From Psychrobacillus soli (GTDB taxonomy: Bacteria; Bacillota; Bacilli; Bacillales_A; Planococcaceae), in contig NZ_VDGG01000010.1 in assembly GCF_006861775.1 (NCBI RefSeq), forward strand, positions 1 through 64,000: a stretch of 64,000 nucleotides of DNA. The letters are read 5' to 3'. This document shows positions 25,058-33,269 of the stretch, one piece after another. The notes under the pieces are model-generated. The model searched no databases and was not told the DNA's origin. It saw only the letters and a list, made by a program, of their open reading frames with translations. The translations under genes and the position numbers were made by a program. Position 1 is the first letter of the stretch; every line of letters starts with the position of its first letter.

Positions 25058-25128
25058 AGAGGTTTTTAGCTACCCTCTTTAAAAAACTAAGAAGAAAACG
25101 GCATTCTTTTTAGTGTGCCGTTTTTTTC
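25058..25128 (+). ncRNA. preQ1-I riboswitch controlling queCDE
   Basis: Aptamer at 25058-25090: P1 AGAGG / CCTCT, short loop TTTTTAGCTAC, tail TTAAAAAACTAAG with CTAA pairing to TTAG. The terminator AACGGCA / TGCCGTT (25098-25122) with a T run follows. It lies between queF and queC, so the two parts of the pathway are switched separately. This aptamer is shorter and clearly different from the queF one, so it is not a recent copy. Confidence 0.92.
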
Positions 25129-25147
25129 GTTATAAGGAGTTTTACAG

Positions 25148-25807
25148 ATGAAGCAGGAAAAAGCAATCATTGTATTTAGTGGAGGTCAAGACAGCACAAC
25201 TTGTCTGTTCTGGGCAAAAGAACGTTTTAGAGAGATCGAGGCAGTGACTTTTGATTATGGGCAAAGGCATCGTCTTGAAATTGAGTGTGCGAAAGCAATA
25301 ACAGAGGAGCTTGGTATCAAGCATCACATTCTGGATATGTCCCTTTTGAATCAGCTTGCACCGAATGCATTAACTAGAGATGACATAGAGGTTGAAGATG
25401 GAGAAGAAGGCGGATTGCCATCGACTTTTGTACCAGGGAGAAATCTGCTCTTTCTTTCATTTGCAGGGGTTTTAGCGAGCCAAGTAGGAGCCAAGCATAT
25501 TGTGACTGGGGTTTGTGAAACGGATTTTAGTGGTTATCCGGATTGCCGAGATATTTTTGTTAAATCTTTGAATGTAACTTTAAATTTATCCATGGACGAT
25601 ACCTTTGTAATTGATACACCACTCATGTGGCTAAACAAGGCGCAAACATGGGAGCTTGCAGATCAACTTGGGGCACTTGAGTTTGTTCGGAAAAGAACGT
25701 TGACTTGTTATAACGGTGTGATTGCAGATGGTTGCGGGGAATGCCCTGCTTGTAAGTTGCGAAAAAGAGGGCTTGATGAGTACTTAAGCTTTAAGAAGGA
25801 GTCTTAA
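25148..25807 (+). CDS. queC: 7-cyano-7-deazaguanine synthase
   Basis: QueC of 219 residues, which converts 7-carboxy-7-deazaguanine to preQ0 using ATP and ammonia. The PP-loop is [12 protein letters not shown] at about 9-20, then [10 protein letters not shown] and [15 protein letters not shown]. The zinc site is formed by [18 protein letters not shown] near the C-terminus with four cysteines. RBS AAGGAG precedes the ATG. It is the first gene behind the second preQ1 riboswitch; queD starts 3 bp after its stop codon. Confidence 0.95.
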   Translation: MKQEKAIIVFSGGQDSTTCLFWAKERFREIEAVTFDYGQRHRLEIECAKAITEELGIKHHILDMSLLNQLAPNALTRDDIEVEDGEEGGLPSTFVPGRNLLFLSFAGVLASQVGAKHIVTGVCETDFSGYPDCRDIFVKSLNVTLNLSMDDTFVIDTPLMWLNKAQTWELADQLGALEFVRKRTLTCYNGVIADGCGECPACKLRKRGLDEYLSFKKES

Positions 25808-25810
25808 GGC

Positions 25811-26284
25811 ATGACTGATTTTAGAATTGTCGATAAGCTCCAAAAAATAGAGGAAGATATTCAAAGCAATCAATTAAAGTATCATACAAAGCGAGTTCTC
25901 GTCAGCAAGGAATTCACCTTCGATGCTGCCCATCATTTACACAACTATGAAGGGAAATGTAAAAATCTTCACGGTCACACGTACCGAGCTGTTTTAGGGT
26001 TAAGTGGATACACAGATGATCGTGGTTTGATGATTGATTTTGGTGATATAAAAGAAATTTGGAAACAAAAAATAGAAATTTATTTGGATCATCGTTATTT
26101 AAATGAAACGCTTCCGCCGATGAATACGACGGCTGAGAATATCGTTGTCTGGATTTACGAAAAATTAACGGAAGCATTGCTTGATGAACAAAGATATGAC
26201 GGGGCACGTGTAGAATTTATTAGGTTGTATGAAACTCCGACAAGTTACGCTGAAGCGAGACGGGAGTGGATGGAAGTTGAGTAA
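25811..26284 (+). CDS. queD: 6-carboxy-5,6,7,8-tetrahydropterin synthase
   Basis: QueD of 157 residues, a member of the 6-pyruvoyl-tetrahydropterin synthase family. Zinc-binding histidines are in FDAAHHL and LHGHTY, the catalytic Cys in EGKCKNLHGH, with GLMIDFGDIKEIWK, LDHRYLNE and the substrate-anchoring Glu in RLYETPTSYAE. It turns dihydroneopterin triphosphate into carboxy-tetrahydropterin. Its end overlaps the TTG start of queE by eight bases. Confidence 0.95.
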   Translation: MTDFRIVDKLQKIEEDIQSNQLKYHTKRVLVSKEFTFDAAHHLHNYEGKCKNLHGHTYRAVLGLSGYTDDRGLMIDFGDIKEIWKQKIEIYLDHRYLNETLPPMNTTAENIVVWIYEKLTEALLDEQRYDGARVEFIRLYETPTSYAEARREWMEVE

Positions 26285-27005
26285 AGTACCCGTTATGGAG
26301 ATTTTTGGGCCGACCATTCAAGGTGAGGGAATGGTAGTAGGTCAGAAGACGATGTTTGTAAGAACTGCTGGCTGTGATTATTCTTGTTCCTGGTGTGATT
26401 CATCATTTACATGGGATGGCAGTGGTAAACATCTTATAGTCCAAATGACTGCAGAAGAGATTTGGTCTGAGTTGAAGCGTCTTGGGGGAAATGGTTTTTC
26501 ATTTGTCACAATTTCAGGTGGAAATCCGGCTCTTCTTCGAAATTTGGAATCACTCATTGCTGTTTTAAAAGAAAACGATATTAAGATCGGAGTAGAGACA
26601 CAAGGAAGTAAATGGCAGGAATGGCTCCACGAAATTGATGAACTGACGATTTCACCAAAGCCTCCCAGTTCCGGAATGATTACGGACTTTTCAGTACTCT
26701 CGGATATCATTAGAAAACTTAAAAATCGAAACAGCGAGCAGCATATTTCCCTCAAAATAGTCGTTTTCAATCAAGCGGATTATGAGTATGCCAAGCAAGT
26801 TCACTTGCGCTACCCGACAATCCCTTTTTATCTTCAGGTCGGTAATGATGAGATTACTTCGACTGACAACCCACAGCTGATCAGCCACTTATTAGAGAAA
26901 TACGGAGTGCTGATAGACCGGGTGATTGCAGACGAGCAATTAAGAGATGTCAAAGTACTACCACAGCTTCACGCGCTTGTTTGGGGAAATAAAAGAGGCG
27001 TATAG
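26277..27005 (+). CDS. queE: 7-carboxy-7-deazaguanine synthase (radical SAM)
   Basis: QueE of 242 residues. The cluster motif CDYSCSWC (CX3CX2C) binds the 4Fe-4S cluster; around it are IFGPTIQGEGMVVGQKTMFVRTAG and DSSFTWDGS. ISGGNPAL is the SAM-binding GGE-like motif. TTG 26277 is taken as the start: homologues begin just before VPVMEIFGPTIQGEG, and GGGAGTGG (26262-26269) fits as RBS. The reading frame extends further upstream inside queD, but those codons are a shadow. It makes the deazapurine ring from carboxy-tetrahydropterin. Confidence 0.93.
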   Translation: MSKVPVMEIFGPTIQGEGMVVGQKTMFVRTAGCDYSCSWCDSSFTWDGSGKHLIVQMTAEEIWSELKRLGGNGFSFVTISGGNPALLRNLESLIAVLKENDIKIGVETQGSKWQEWLHEIDELTISPKPPSSGMITDFSVLSDIIRKLKNRNSEQHISLKIVVFNQADYEYAKQVHLRYPTIPFYLQVGNDEITSTDNPQLISHLLEKYGVLIDRVIADEQLRDVKVLPQLHALVWGNKRGV

Positions 27006-27033
27006 CCACAAAAATTACTTGAGGAGTAACATC

Positions 27034-27573
27034 ATGAGAATATTATTTTATTTATTATCTATCGTCACCGCTAATGTAGTAACAGCAGCATTTGCACCAT
27101 TGCAGCTTGGCATGTTTATCGTCCCTATGGGAACGCTTTTGATCGGAGCAACTTTCATTTTCCGAGATCTTGTTCAAAATAAATACGGAAGAGCAAAGAC
27201 GTATTTATTTATTATTATAGCTTTAGGTTTATCCGCGTTGGTTTCATTTATGCTAGGGGACACATTATTGATTGTGGTGGCATCCGCATTGTCGTTTGTT
27301 GTCGCTGAAACAGCGGATACCGAGATCTATACACGATTGAAACTGCCAATGGCTTGGCGTGTGTTCTACAGTGGACTTGTTGGAGGATTTCTAGATTCTG
27401 TCATTTTTGTCGTTATTGGCTTAAGTCCACTTGGAGCTAACTTTCTCCCTTGGGAAGCCGTGCCTTTTGCCATTTTGGGGCAAATTATTGTGAAGACGGT
27501 TATTCAAATGTTCGGTGCGCTCATTTTGAATCAGGTTTATGTTAGTAAGGGAAAGCGTCTTATTTCAGAGTAA
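27034..27573 (+). CDS. VUT-family queuosine precursor transporter (YhhQ-like)
   Basis: Membrane protein of 179 residues with five to six helices. It has the VUT-family features GTLLIGATFIFRDLVQNKYGRAKTY and SFVVAETADTEIYTRLK. E. coli YhhQ, in the same family, imports preQ0 and preQ1. ATG 27034 has the RBS GAGGAG; the open frame continues upstream into queE without an RBS. Its position at the end of the riboswitch-controlled queCDE operon supports a role in taking up queuosine precursors, so the cell can both make and salvage them. Confidence 0.85.
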   Translation: MRILFYLLSIVTANVVTAAFAPLQLGMFIVPMGTLLIGATFIFRDLVQNKYGRAKTYLFIIIALGLSALVSFMLGDTLLIVVASALSFVVAETADTEIYTRLKLPMAWRVFYSGLVGGFLDSVIFVVIGLSPLGANFLPWEAVPFAILGQIIVKTVIQMFGALILNQVYVSKGKRLISE

Positions 27574-27581
27574 TAGTAACA

Positions 27582-27618
27582 GGATGTCTCAAAGTAAACT
27601 TTTTGAGACATCCTCTCT
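27582..27618 (+). terminator. Terminator of the queCDE operon
   Basis: GGATGTCTCAAA pairs with TTTGAGACATCC after a short loop, and is followed by TCTCTTTTT. It also lies at the 3' side of the convergent radical SAM gene. Confidence 0.85.
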
Positions 27619-27649
27619 TTTTGATGATTTATGAATATTAGAAATAGAT

Positions 27650-28525
27650 TTAAGCTCCAAATCTCTTCCGATAACCGCATTTCCTGCACATTTCTTCCAC
27701 AGCTTCTCTTCTAGAAAAGCCATCATAAAGATTATTTGCTCTTTCACCTTCGATAATTTCTGAGAAAGGTTTGTCATTAATATTTCCGAGGTCAATCACA
27801 CCTTCTCCGTCTAAACAGCAAGGTACTACCGTACCATCGACAAGGATGGCTGCTTGACTGCGTAGGGCGTGACAAAATCCTTTGCCGTCATCTTCTGGTG
27901 CGAGTAAACTTGGCCATTGGAATTCATGGTCTTGGTTAATGTAAATCCGGTCTGCAATTTTCACTCCACTTCCAGGTACAACTTTTTCTTCAATTTTGTA
28001 ATCTAAATTAAATTCTTTTTCCAAAATATCCAATGTTTCTTGGTTTTTTCTCTTTTGTTCACTTGTTGCATGAACCGGGTCTAAATTCCATAAACGGAAG
28101 GAGATGAGAACCCCTTGTGCGGCTGCTTCTTTTGCAAATGAAAGAATTTCCGCTAAGTATCCTTCTCGGTCGGTGGAACCTTCATGTCCATCAAAACTAT
28201 GGAGTGAGAAGTTCATTTGTCGTAGCGCTGGTTTGCCTAACAATTTATGTCTATTCTTTTTGAGTAATGTCCCGTTTGTTGTAATATTTACTTTAAATTC
28301 TTTAGCATGAGCTGCATCTAGCAATTGATCGACTCTAGGATGGAGAAGGGGTTCTCCTTTTACATGTAGATAAATATATTTCGTATGTGGTTTGATTTGA
28401 TCAAGTATTTCATTAAATTTATCTACTTTGAGAATATTTGCTTTCCTAGCAGTCGGAGGGCAGAAGCTACAAGCGAGATTACATACACTTGTGATTTCGA
28501 TATACATTTTTTTAAATGTTTTCAA
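27650..28525 (-). CDS. Radical SAM/SPASM-type protein
   Basis: Radical SAM enzyme of 291 residues. The cluster motif is CNLACSFC at about 15-22 (CX3CX2C), followed by HVKGEPLLHP and ITTNGTLL. A C-terminal SPASM-like set of cysteines (FCHALRSQAAILVDGTVVPCCLD, then EEMCRKCGYRKRFG) suggests one auxiliary cluster. TTG 28525 has a weak RBS; ATG at 28507 would also be possible. The substrate is not recognisable. It ends 77 bp from the queuosine operon, in convergent orientation, so a link to queuosine metabolism is possible but not shown. Confidence 0.8.
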   Translation of the reverse strand: MKTFKKMYIEITSVCNLACSFCPPTARKANILKVDKFNEILDQIKPHTKYIYLHVKGEPLLHPRVDQLLDAAHAKEFKVNITTNGTLLKKNRHKLLGKPALRQMNFSLHSFDGHEGSTDREGYLAEILSFAKEAAAQGVLISFRLWNLDPVHATSEQKRKNQETLDILEKEFNLDYKIEEKVVPGSGVKIADRIYINQDHEFQWPSLLAPEDDGKGFCHALRSQAAILVDGTVVPCCLDGEGVIDLGNINDKPFSEIIEGERANNLYDGFSRREAVEEMCRKCGYRKRFGA

Positions 28526-28720
28526 CGTTTATTCACCATTCCAGTTCTAATTTTTAAGATACTATCCTCATTTTAACAGAACTACGTGTCGGATTGTTAA
28601 TAGTGATATTTTTATCCTACTGGTATAATTTTGGGAGATATATTTTCTTGAGAAATGTATTTAATTGTGTAGAATATCTTTAGAAACACTGTCGCTCTCT
28701 ACGAGTAAGGAGGTTTATAG

Positions 28721-29032
28721 ATGATTGAAGTGATAACAATAGTAAACTTTGTGATAGAAGTAGCAAATGCAAAGGACTATCCAAAAAATGTGGAGAATGC
28801 ATTGCAGTCAAATACTCCGATGATTCAATATATAGAAACAGTAAGCATTTCTTCTATAAATGAATACATGAAAGTAAATGCCTCAGCGAAATATAGAGTA
28901 TTAATAGAAGAAAGAAAAGATAATAAATTTCTAGATGACTATGTAGGTCTTGTTCTTCCAATGTTTTATAATCGTTTTAATGGTATGCCGGTAAGTAATC
29001 TGATTTACAAAATATCGCGCATTGAAAGATAA
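28721..29032 (+). CDS. Hypothetical protein, 103 residues
   Basis: Not recognised. The strong RBS AAGGAGG and a following terminator support a real gene. The protein is mixed polar and hydrophobic with no clear membrane helix, signal peptide or cysteine. Notable parts are VIEVANAKDYPKNVENALQ and FLDDYVGLVLPMFYNRFNG. It stands alone between a radical SAM gene and the alcohol dehydrogenase operon, both on the other strand. Confidence 0.6.
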   Translation: MIEVITIVNFVIEVANAKDYPKNVENALQSNTPMIQYIETVSISSINEYMKVNASAKYRVLIEERKDNKFLDDYVGLVLPMFYNRFNGMPVSNLIYKISRIER

Positions 29033-29075
29033 AATAAACACCCATTTGAGTAGCGACTCAGATGGGTGTTTATTT
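29032..29075. terminator. Long symmetric terminator hairpin
   Basis: AAATAAACACCCAT..TGAGT pairs with ACTCA.ATGGGTGTTTATTT, about 19 pairs around a 4-nt loop. It lies between convergent genes and can work for both. The core (ACCCAT..GAGT..ACTCAGATGGGT) resembles the hairpin at 24085-24117. Confidence 0.8.
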
Positions 29076-29083
29076 CAGTTTTT

Positions 29084-30259
29084 TTATCGTTCAACAATAG
29101 TTCCATCGAAAGCTGCTTTATAAATCGCAAAAATATCGTCTTTTTGTAAAGGCATAGGACTTCGTGCTAATATACGTTTTTGCTCAATTGCGTCATTCGT
29201 TAGGCTCTCTAGTGCGTCTTCTGTAATGTTAAAGCCTTTTAATGTAGATGGAATGTTCACGTCTTCTACTAAACGTTTTAGTTCTGTAACACATTTATAA
29301 GAAGCTTTCTCTTGTGAAAGATTGGCAGAACTAAATCCCATCGCATCGTAAATATCTTTCATGCGTTTTTCACAGCTTTGACGAATATACCCCATAACAT
29401 AAGGAAGTAATACAGCATTTGAGTCACCATGTGCGATGTGGAACTGACCACCTATCGGATAAGCTAATGCATGAACGCCGGCAACTCCTGCATTGAAGAA
29501 TGCAAGACCAGCAAGATAGCTTCCGTAGCTCATGTCTGTACGAGCTTGTTTGTCTTCACCATTCGACACTGCAGTACGAATAGCATTACTGATTAAGCGA
29601 ATTGCTTGTAAAGCAAGTGCATCAGAAACAGGGCTAGCATTTTTCGATATATATGCTTCTACCGCGTGGGTTAGTGCATCGACTCCTGTAGCAGCGGTTA
29701 CTTTTGGTGGTAAAGAGATGGTCAATGCAGGATCTACGATTGCTACATCCGCTAATAAGTAATCATGTGTTACAACGTCTTTGGTTGTCTCCAGTGACAA
29801 TACAGAAATATTTGTTACTTCTGAGCCTGTACCTGAAGTTGTTGGTATTAAGATTGTTGGAAGTCCCTTTTTTGTGACTTTTTTTGTGCCGGTTAAGTTC
29901 AAGTAATCAGCTACATTACCTTCATGCGAAGCTAATACACCTGCGAGCTTTGTTAAATCTAATGCACTACCGCCACCAATGCCGATCACCATGTCAAATT
30001 CGTTGTCACGTGTGTATGCAACGAGCTTCTCCCCAATTGCTAAAGGTGGTTCAGGTACGACATCTGTATAAACTTCTGTTGCGTAACCAGCGCTTTCCAA
30101 AGGTTCTACAACTTTATTAGTTAAACCGATATCTTTTAAGAATGGGTCAGTTATAACAAGAATTTTTTTTACATTAAAGCGATTTACTTCATCTAATAGG
30201 TGAGATAGCGAATCCCAGCCGGTATAACTAATGGGTGTGAATGTTATTTTTTCGGACAT
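29084..30259 (-). CDS. Iron-containing alcohol dehydrogenase
   Basis: Group III (Fe-ADH) dehydrogenase of 391 residues. The nucleotide-binding region shows GIGGGSALDLTKLAGVLA at about 95-112, then PTTSGTGSEVTNISVLS. The metal-binding part includes DALTHAVEAYIS, AGVHALAYPIGGQFHIAHGDSNAVLLPYVM with histidines and Asp. ATG 30259 is preferred to the upstream GTG 30268, since GGAG overlaps the latter. It follows the aldehyde dehydrogenase gene by 12 bp. Together they would oxidise an alcohol to an acid, or reduce an aldehyde. Confidence 0.9.
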   Translation of the reverse strand: MSEKITFTPISYTGWDSLSHLLDEVNRFNVKKILVITDPFLKDIGLTNKVVEPLESAGYATEVYTDVVPEPPLAIGEKLVAYTRDNEFDMVIGIGGGSALDLTKLAGVLASHEGNVADYLNLTGTKKVTKKGLPTILIPTTSGTGSEVTNISVLSLETTKDVVTHDYLLADVAIVDPALTISLPPKVTAATGVDALTHAVEAYISKNASPVSDALALQAIRLISNAIRTAVSNGEDKQARTDMSYGSYLAGLAFFNAGVAGVHALAYPIGGQFHIAHGDSNAVLLPYVMGYIRQSCEKRMKDIYDAMGFSSANLSQEKASYKCVTELKRLVEDVNIPSTLKGFNITEDALESLTNDAIEQKRILARSPMPLQKDDIFAIYKAAFDGTIVER

Positions 30260-30271
30260 GCGGTTCACTCC

Positions 30272-31693
30272 TTAATTGTGATTCCAAACGACTAATTTTG
30301 TTTCTGTCATTTCATGAATTGCGTATTTTAAGCCTTCTTTACCAGTTCCACTTTCTTTCACTCCACCGTATGGCATTTGGTCTACGCGATATGTTGGAAT
30401 ATCGTTTATCATGACACCACCAACTTCTAATTGTTTGGAAGCAAGGAAAGCCGTTTGGATGTCGTTCGTAAAGATCCCCGCTTGAATTCCGTAATTGGAA
30501 TCGTTAATTGCTTCGATTCCTTCTTCCACTGAAGAAATACGGTTAACTACGACGATTGGTGCAAACACTTCCTGACAAGATACTTTTAAAGTAGATGATA
30601 CATTCGTTAAAATAGTTGGCATGAAAACACCATTTTCGATTGTTCCACCTGTTACAATTTCGGCCCCATTTTGAACCGCTTCTTGTACCCAGTCTACGGC
30701 ACGATCTTGTTCACCTGGATGAATCATTGCAGAGACGTCTGTTGTTTCTTCGAGTGGACTTCCAATAACTAATTCCTTAGTAGCTGTAGTAAATTGTTCA
30801 ATAAATTCATCAAATAGTTCCTCCATTACATACGTCCGTTGTAATGAAATACAAACTTGACCTTGGTTGGAGAATGCACCCATGACACATTTAGGTACGA
30901 TTTGAGCTAAATCCACACCTTTGTCGATTATTAACCCAGCATTTGACCCTAACTCAAGTGCCACTTTTTTCAAACCTGCCTTATTGCGAATGCCAATACC
31001 CACAGCAGGACTTCCAGTGAAAGTAATTATTTTCACTTTATCGCTTTCCACTAAAGCATCACCAACCGTTTTACCACTACCTGTAATGACATTGAAGGTA
31101 CCTTTAGGTAAAGCTGTTTGGTTAACCAATTCAGCTAAAAATAATGCTGAAAGGGGAGTTTGTGATGCTGGCTTCAATACAATCGTGTTACCTGCTGCAA
31201 TCGCAGGTCCTACTTTATGTGCAACTAAATTTTGTGGGAAGTTGAAAGGAGTAATGGCTCCAATGACTCCTATCGGTTGTTCAATTGTATAACCAAAGCG
31301 GTTTGCCCCGTTTTTTGCAGCGTCCATCGGAATCATTTCACCAGTCAACCGTTTTGCTTCCTCGGCTGCAAATTTATATGTTTCAATTGTGCGATCAATT
31401 TCACCTAATGCGTACTTGATCGGTTTTGCAGCTTCTAACGAAATGATTTCAGCAGCTTTTTGACGATTGTCGGCAAATAATTGAGCGATATGCTCCAAAA
31501 TTGCCGCACGTTCATAGGCAGTAAGCTCAGCCATTTGTTTTTTCGCAGAGTCAGCCACTTCTATTGCTTGTTCCACCTCTTCGCGAGTTGCTTGTGGAAT
31601 GTGAGCGATAACTTCTTTTGTATGTGGTGACTTTAATTCAGCCGTTTTCTCTGAAGATTTCCATTCACCATTAATATAATATTGCTTGTTCAT
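30272..31693 (-). CDS. NAD(P)-dependent aldehyde dehydrogenase
   Basis: Aldehyde dehydrogenase of 473 residues. Motifs: TPFNFPQNLVAHKVGPAIAAGNTIVLKPASQTP, the Rossmann ITFTGSPAVG, the catalytic Glu in ALELGSNAG, and the catalytic Cys in FSNQGQVCISLQR at about 280. The C-terminal EVFAPIVVVN and MPYGGVKESGTGKEG are typical. Overall it looks nearest to lactaldehyde / glyceraldehyde-3-phosphate / phosphonoacetaldehyde dehydrogenases, but the substrate is not certain. RBS AAAGGATG precedes the ATG. It is the middle gene of a three-gene operon. Confidence 0.88.
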   Translation of the reverse strand: MNKQYYINGEWKSSEKTAELKSPHTKEVIAHIPQATREEVEQAIEVADSAKKQMAELTAYERAAILEHIAQLFADNRQKAAEIISLEAAKPIKYALGEIDRTIETYKFAAEEAKRLTGEMIPMDAAKNGANRFGYTIEQPIGVIGAITPFNFPQNLVAHKVGPAIAAGNTIVLKPASQTPLSALFLAELVNQTALPKGTFNVITGSGKTVGDALVESDKVKIITFTGSPAVGIGIRNKAGLKKVALELGSNAGLIIDKGVDLAQIVPKCVMGAFSNQGQVCISLQRTYVMEELFDEFIEQFTTATKELVIGSPLEETTDVSAMIHPGEQDRAVDWVQEAVQNGAEIVTGGTIENGVFMPTILTNVSSTLKVSCQEVFAPIVVVNRISSVEEGIEAINDSNYGIQAGIFTNDIQTAFLASKQLEVGGVMINDIPTYRVDQMPYGGVKESGTGKEGLKYAIHEMTETKLVVWNHN

Positions 31694-31710
31694 CGAATCA
31701 TCCTTTCTTA

Positions 31711-33096
31711 TTATGCTTCTTCTAGATCTGATTCTTGATCTTTTGAAAATGTATTATCAACTTCTCCTTTAAAGAAATCTTTACCAAATATTAAGAAGCA
31801 AAGTAATATCCCTACTCCAAATGCCCACGCAGCACCTTTAATGCAAAGAACAGCACCGATTATTCCTGCGATTCCTAAGTCACGTTGACTGCGGGATTCT
31901 AAAATTCCAACTTTTACACTTACATAACCTTGAATTAACATCGTTAAGGCTAAAGCGACCCCTAAAATTGGTTGAACCAAACTTACGATAGGTAGTAAAA
32001 ATAATCCTGTATTAGTACCCCAACGGAATGAACCAACGCCTCCAAAGAATGAGTCCATCGCTTTACGACCTTTTTTAAAACGTTCAACCATTACTACTTG
32101 CATAGCTGACCATAATGGTCCACTCATCGTTACGTCTGGTCCTAAAATACTCATGACACTGTTACGTATACCGAAAATTAAGTGTGCACGGCTTGGGCTA
32201 TACTCCACTTTCTCATCAGGGCGTTTTGCTGCCCCATCTTCCACTAAAGCTTTAGTCTGTAGTACGTCACCGAATAATACGATGTATGCTGCAAGTACAG
32301 TTGGTAAACCTGTAACAAACATCATAATTGGTGGGAATCCTATACCAAAGATTGTGTATTCATTCCATAATGTAATGAAATCAGGGGACGAGAAGCCCCA
32401 TTGAATAGTTGGCCATGCTGCCTCACCAAATAGTGGTGCAATAACTACTGCTATAATGATTACTGGAAAAATCCCTAATTTAGCAACAGTTCCCCAGAAT
32501 GGGTTACGATTTTGGAGTGTTGCGAAGTGTTTTGAGAATAAAAGATAAAATCCAATCCCAATTGCAATAGTAATTGTCCAAGGAAAGTCATCAAATTTCC
32601 CTCCAATTTGGAATACCGAAATGATTGCCGCGAAACCAGCTCCGAGAATTACACCTGACTTCATCGCAGAAGGAATTAACTTGACAACTTTTGCAGCTAA
32701 ACCTGTTGCACCTAAGAATACAGAAAGAATTCCTAGCGTCATCTGGAAGGCGATAAGCGCATGCACTCGTTCTGGTCCTTCAGGGAATTGCTGACAATAT
32801 AACATGATTAACGGAATTGCTGGAGTAATCCATCCTGGCACAGCCGGGTCGCCAAGTAAATGATGTAGTAAATAGAAGACTCCGTTTAAAACTACAATTG
32901 CTAAGGCAACTTCAAATGGCATTCCTAATAGTTCGATTAGAAGAGGAATGGCAGATAAGTCGACTGCACACATTAATAAACCTTGAACGTAATCAGGCCA
33001 CTCAAACCGATAATGAATAAAAGGTAAACGAATTTTAAAAGGTCCTGCTGGTATGTATGGAGACTCTTCTCCATATTTCCTATCTTTCCATTTCAT
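31711..33096 (-). CDS. NCS2-like (SLC23-type) permease
   Basis: Membrane protein of 461 residues with about twelve to fourteen helices. The N-terminal YVQGLLMCAVDLSAIPLLIELLGMPFEVALA and later FGIGFPPIMMFVTGLPTVLAAYIVLFGDVLQTKALVE fit the nucleobase/ascorbate-like NCS2 group, but the usual NCS2 signatures are weak. It is the promoter-proximal gene of the permease / aldehyde dehydrogenase / alcohol dehydrogenase operon and is preceded by a LacI-type regulator, so it probably imports the alcohol, aldehyde or precursor that these enzymes oxidise. RBS AAGGGGAG precedes the ATG. Confidence 0.65.
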   Translation of the reverse strand: MKWKDRKYGEESPYIPAGPFKIRLPFIHYRFEWPDYVQGLLMCAVDLSAIPLLIELLGMPFEVALAIVVLNGVFYLLHHLLGDPAVPGWITPAIPLIMLYCQQFPEGPERVHALIAFQMTLGILSVFLGATGLAAKVVKLIPSAMKSGVILGAGFAAIISVFQIGGKFDDFPWTITIAIGIGFYLLFSKHFATLQNRNPFWGTVAKLGIFPVIIIAVVIAPLFGEAAWPTIQWGFSSPDFITLWNEYTIFGIGFPPIMMFVTGLPTVLAAYIVLFGDVLQTKALVEDGAAKRPDEKVEYSPSRAHLIFGIRNSVMSILGPDVTMSGPLWSAMQVVMVERFKKGRKAMDSFFGGVGSFRWGTNTGLFLLPIVSLVQPILGVALALTMLIQGYVSVKVGILESRSQRDLGIAGIIGAVLCIKGAAWAFGVGILLCFLIFGKDFFKGEVDNTFSKDQESDLEEA

Positions 33097-33171
33097 AAAC
33101 TAATTTCTCCCCTTACAAATAAAATGAAACCCCTTACAAAAATGAATGAATATATAAAGTTATATCGCTAG

Positions 33172-33228
33172 ATGAATACGTAACCATTTCCTCGGAAAAA
33201 ATATTACTCAAAATGGTTACGTATTCAT
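33172..33228. repeat. Perfect 18-bp inverted repeat between lacI-type gene and permease
   Basis: ATGAATACGTAACCATTT (33172-33189) and its exact complement (33211-33228) enclose 21 nt. On the plus strand TTTT follows the right arm. On the minus strand, the sense of the operon, it lies between the regulator stop and the permease gene, so it may be a readthrough terminator, an attenuator or a regulator-binding site. Confidence 0.7.
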
Positions 33229-33269
33229 TTTTGGTAAAAAATTTAAAACAAACCTTTGAAAAGTTTGTT

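Noticed and set aside
26229-26276. Longer N-terminus of QueE
   Set aside because: These codons overlap queD, and known QueE proteins begin just before the VPVMEIFGPTIQGEG segment.
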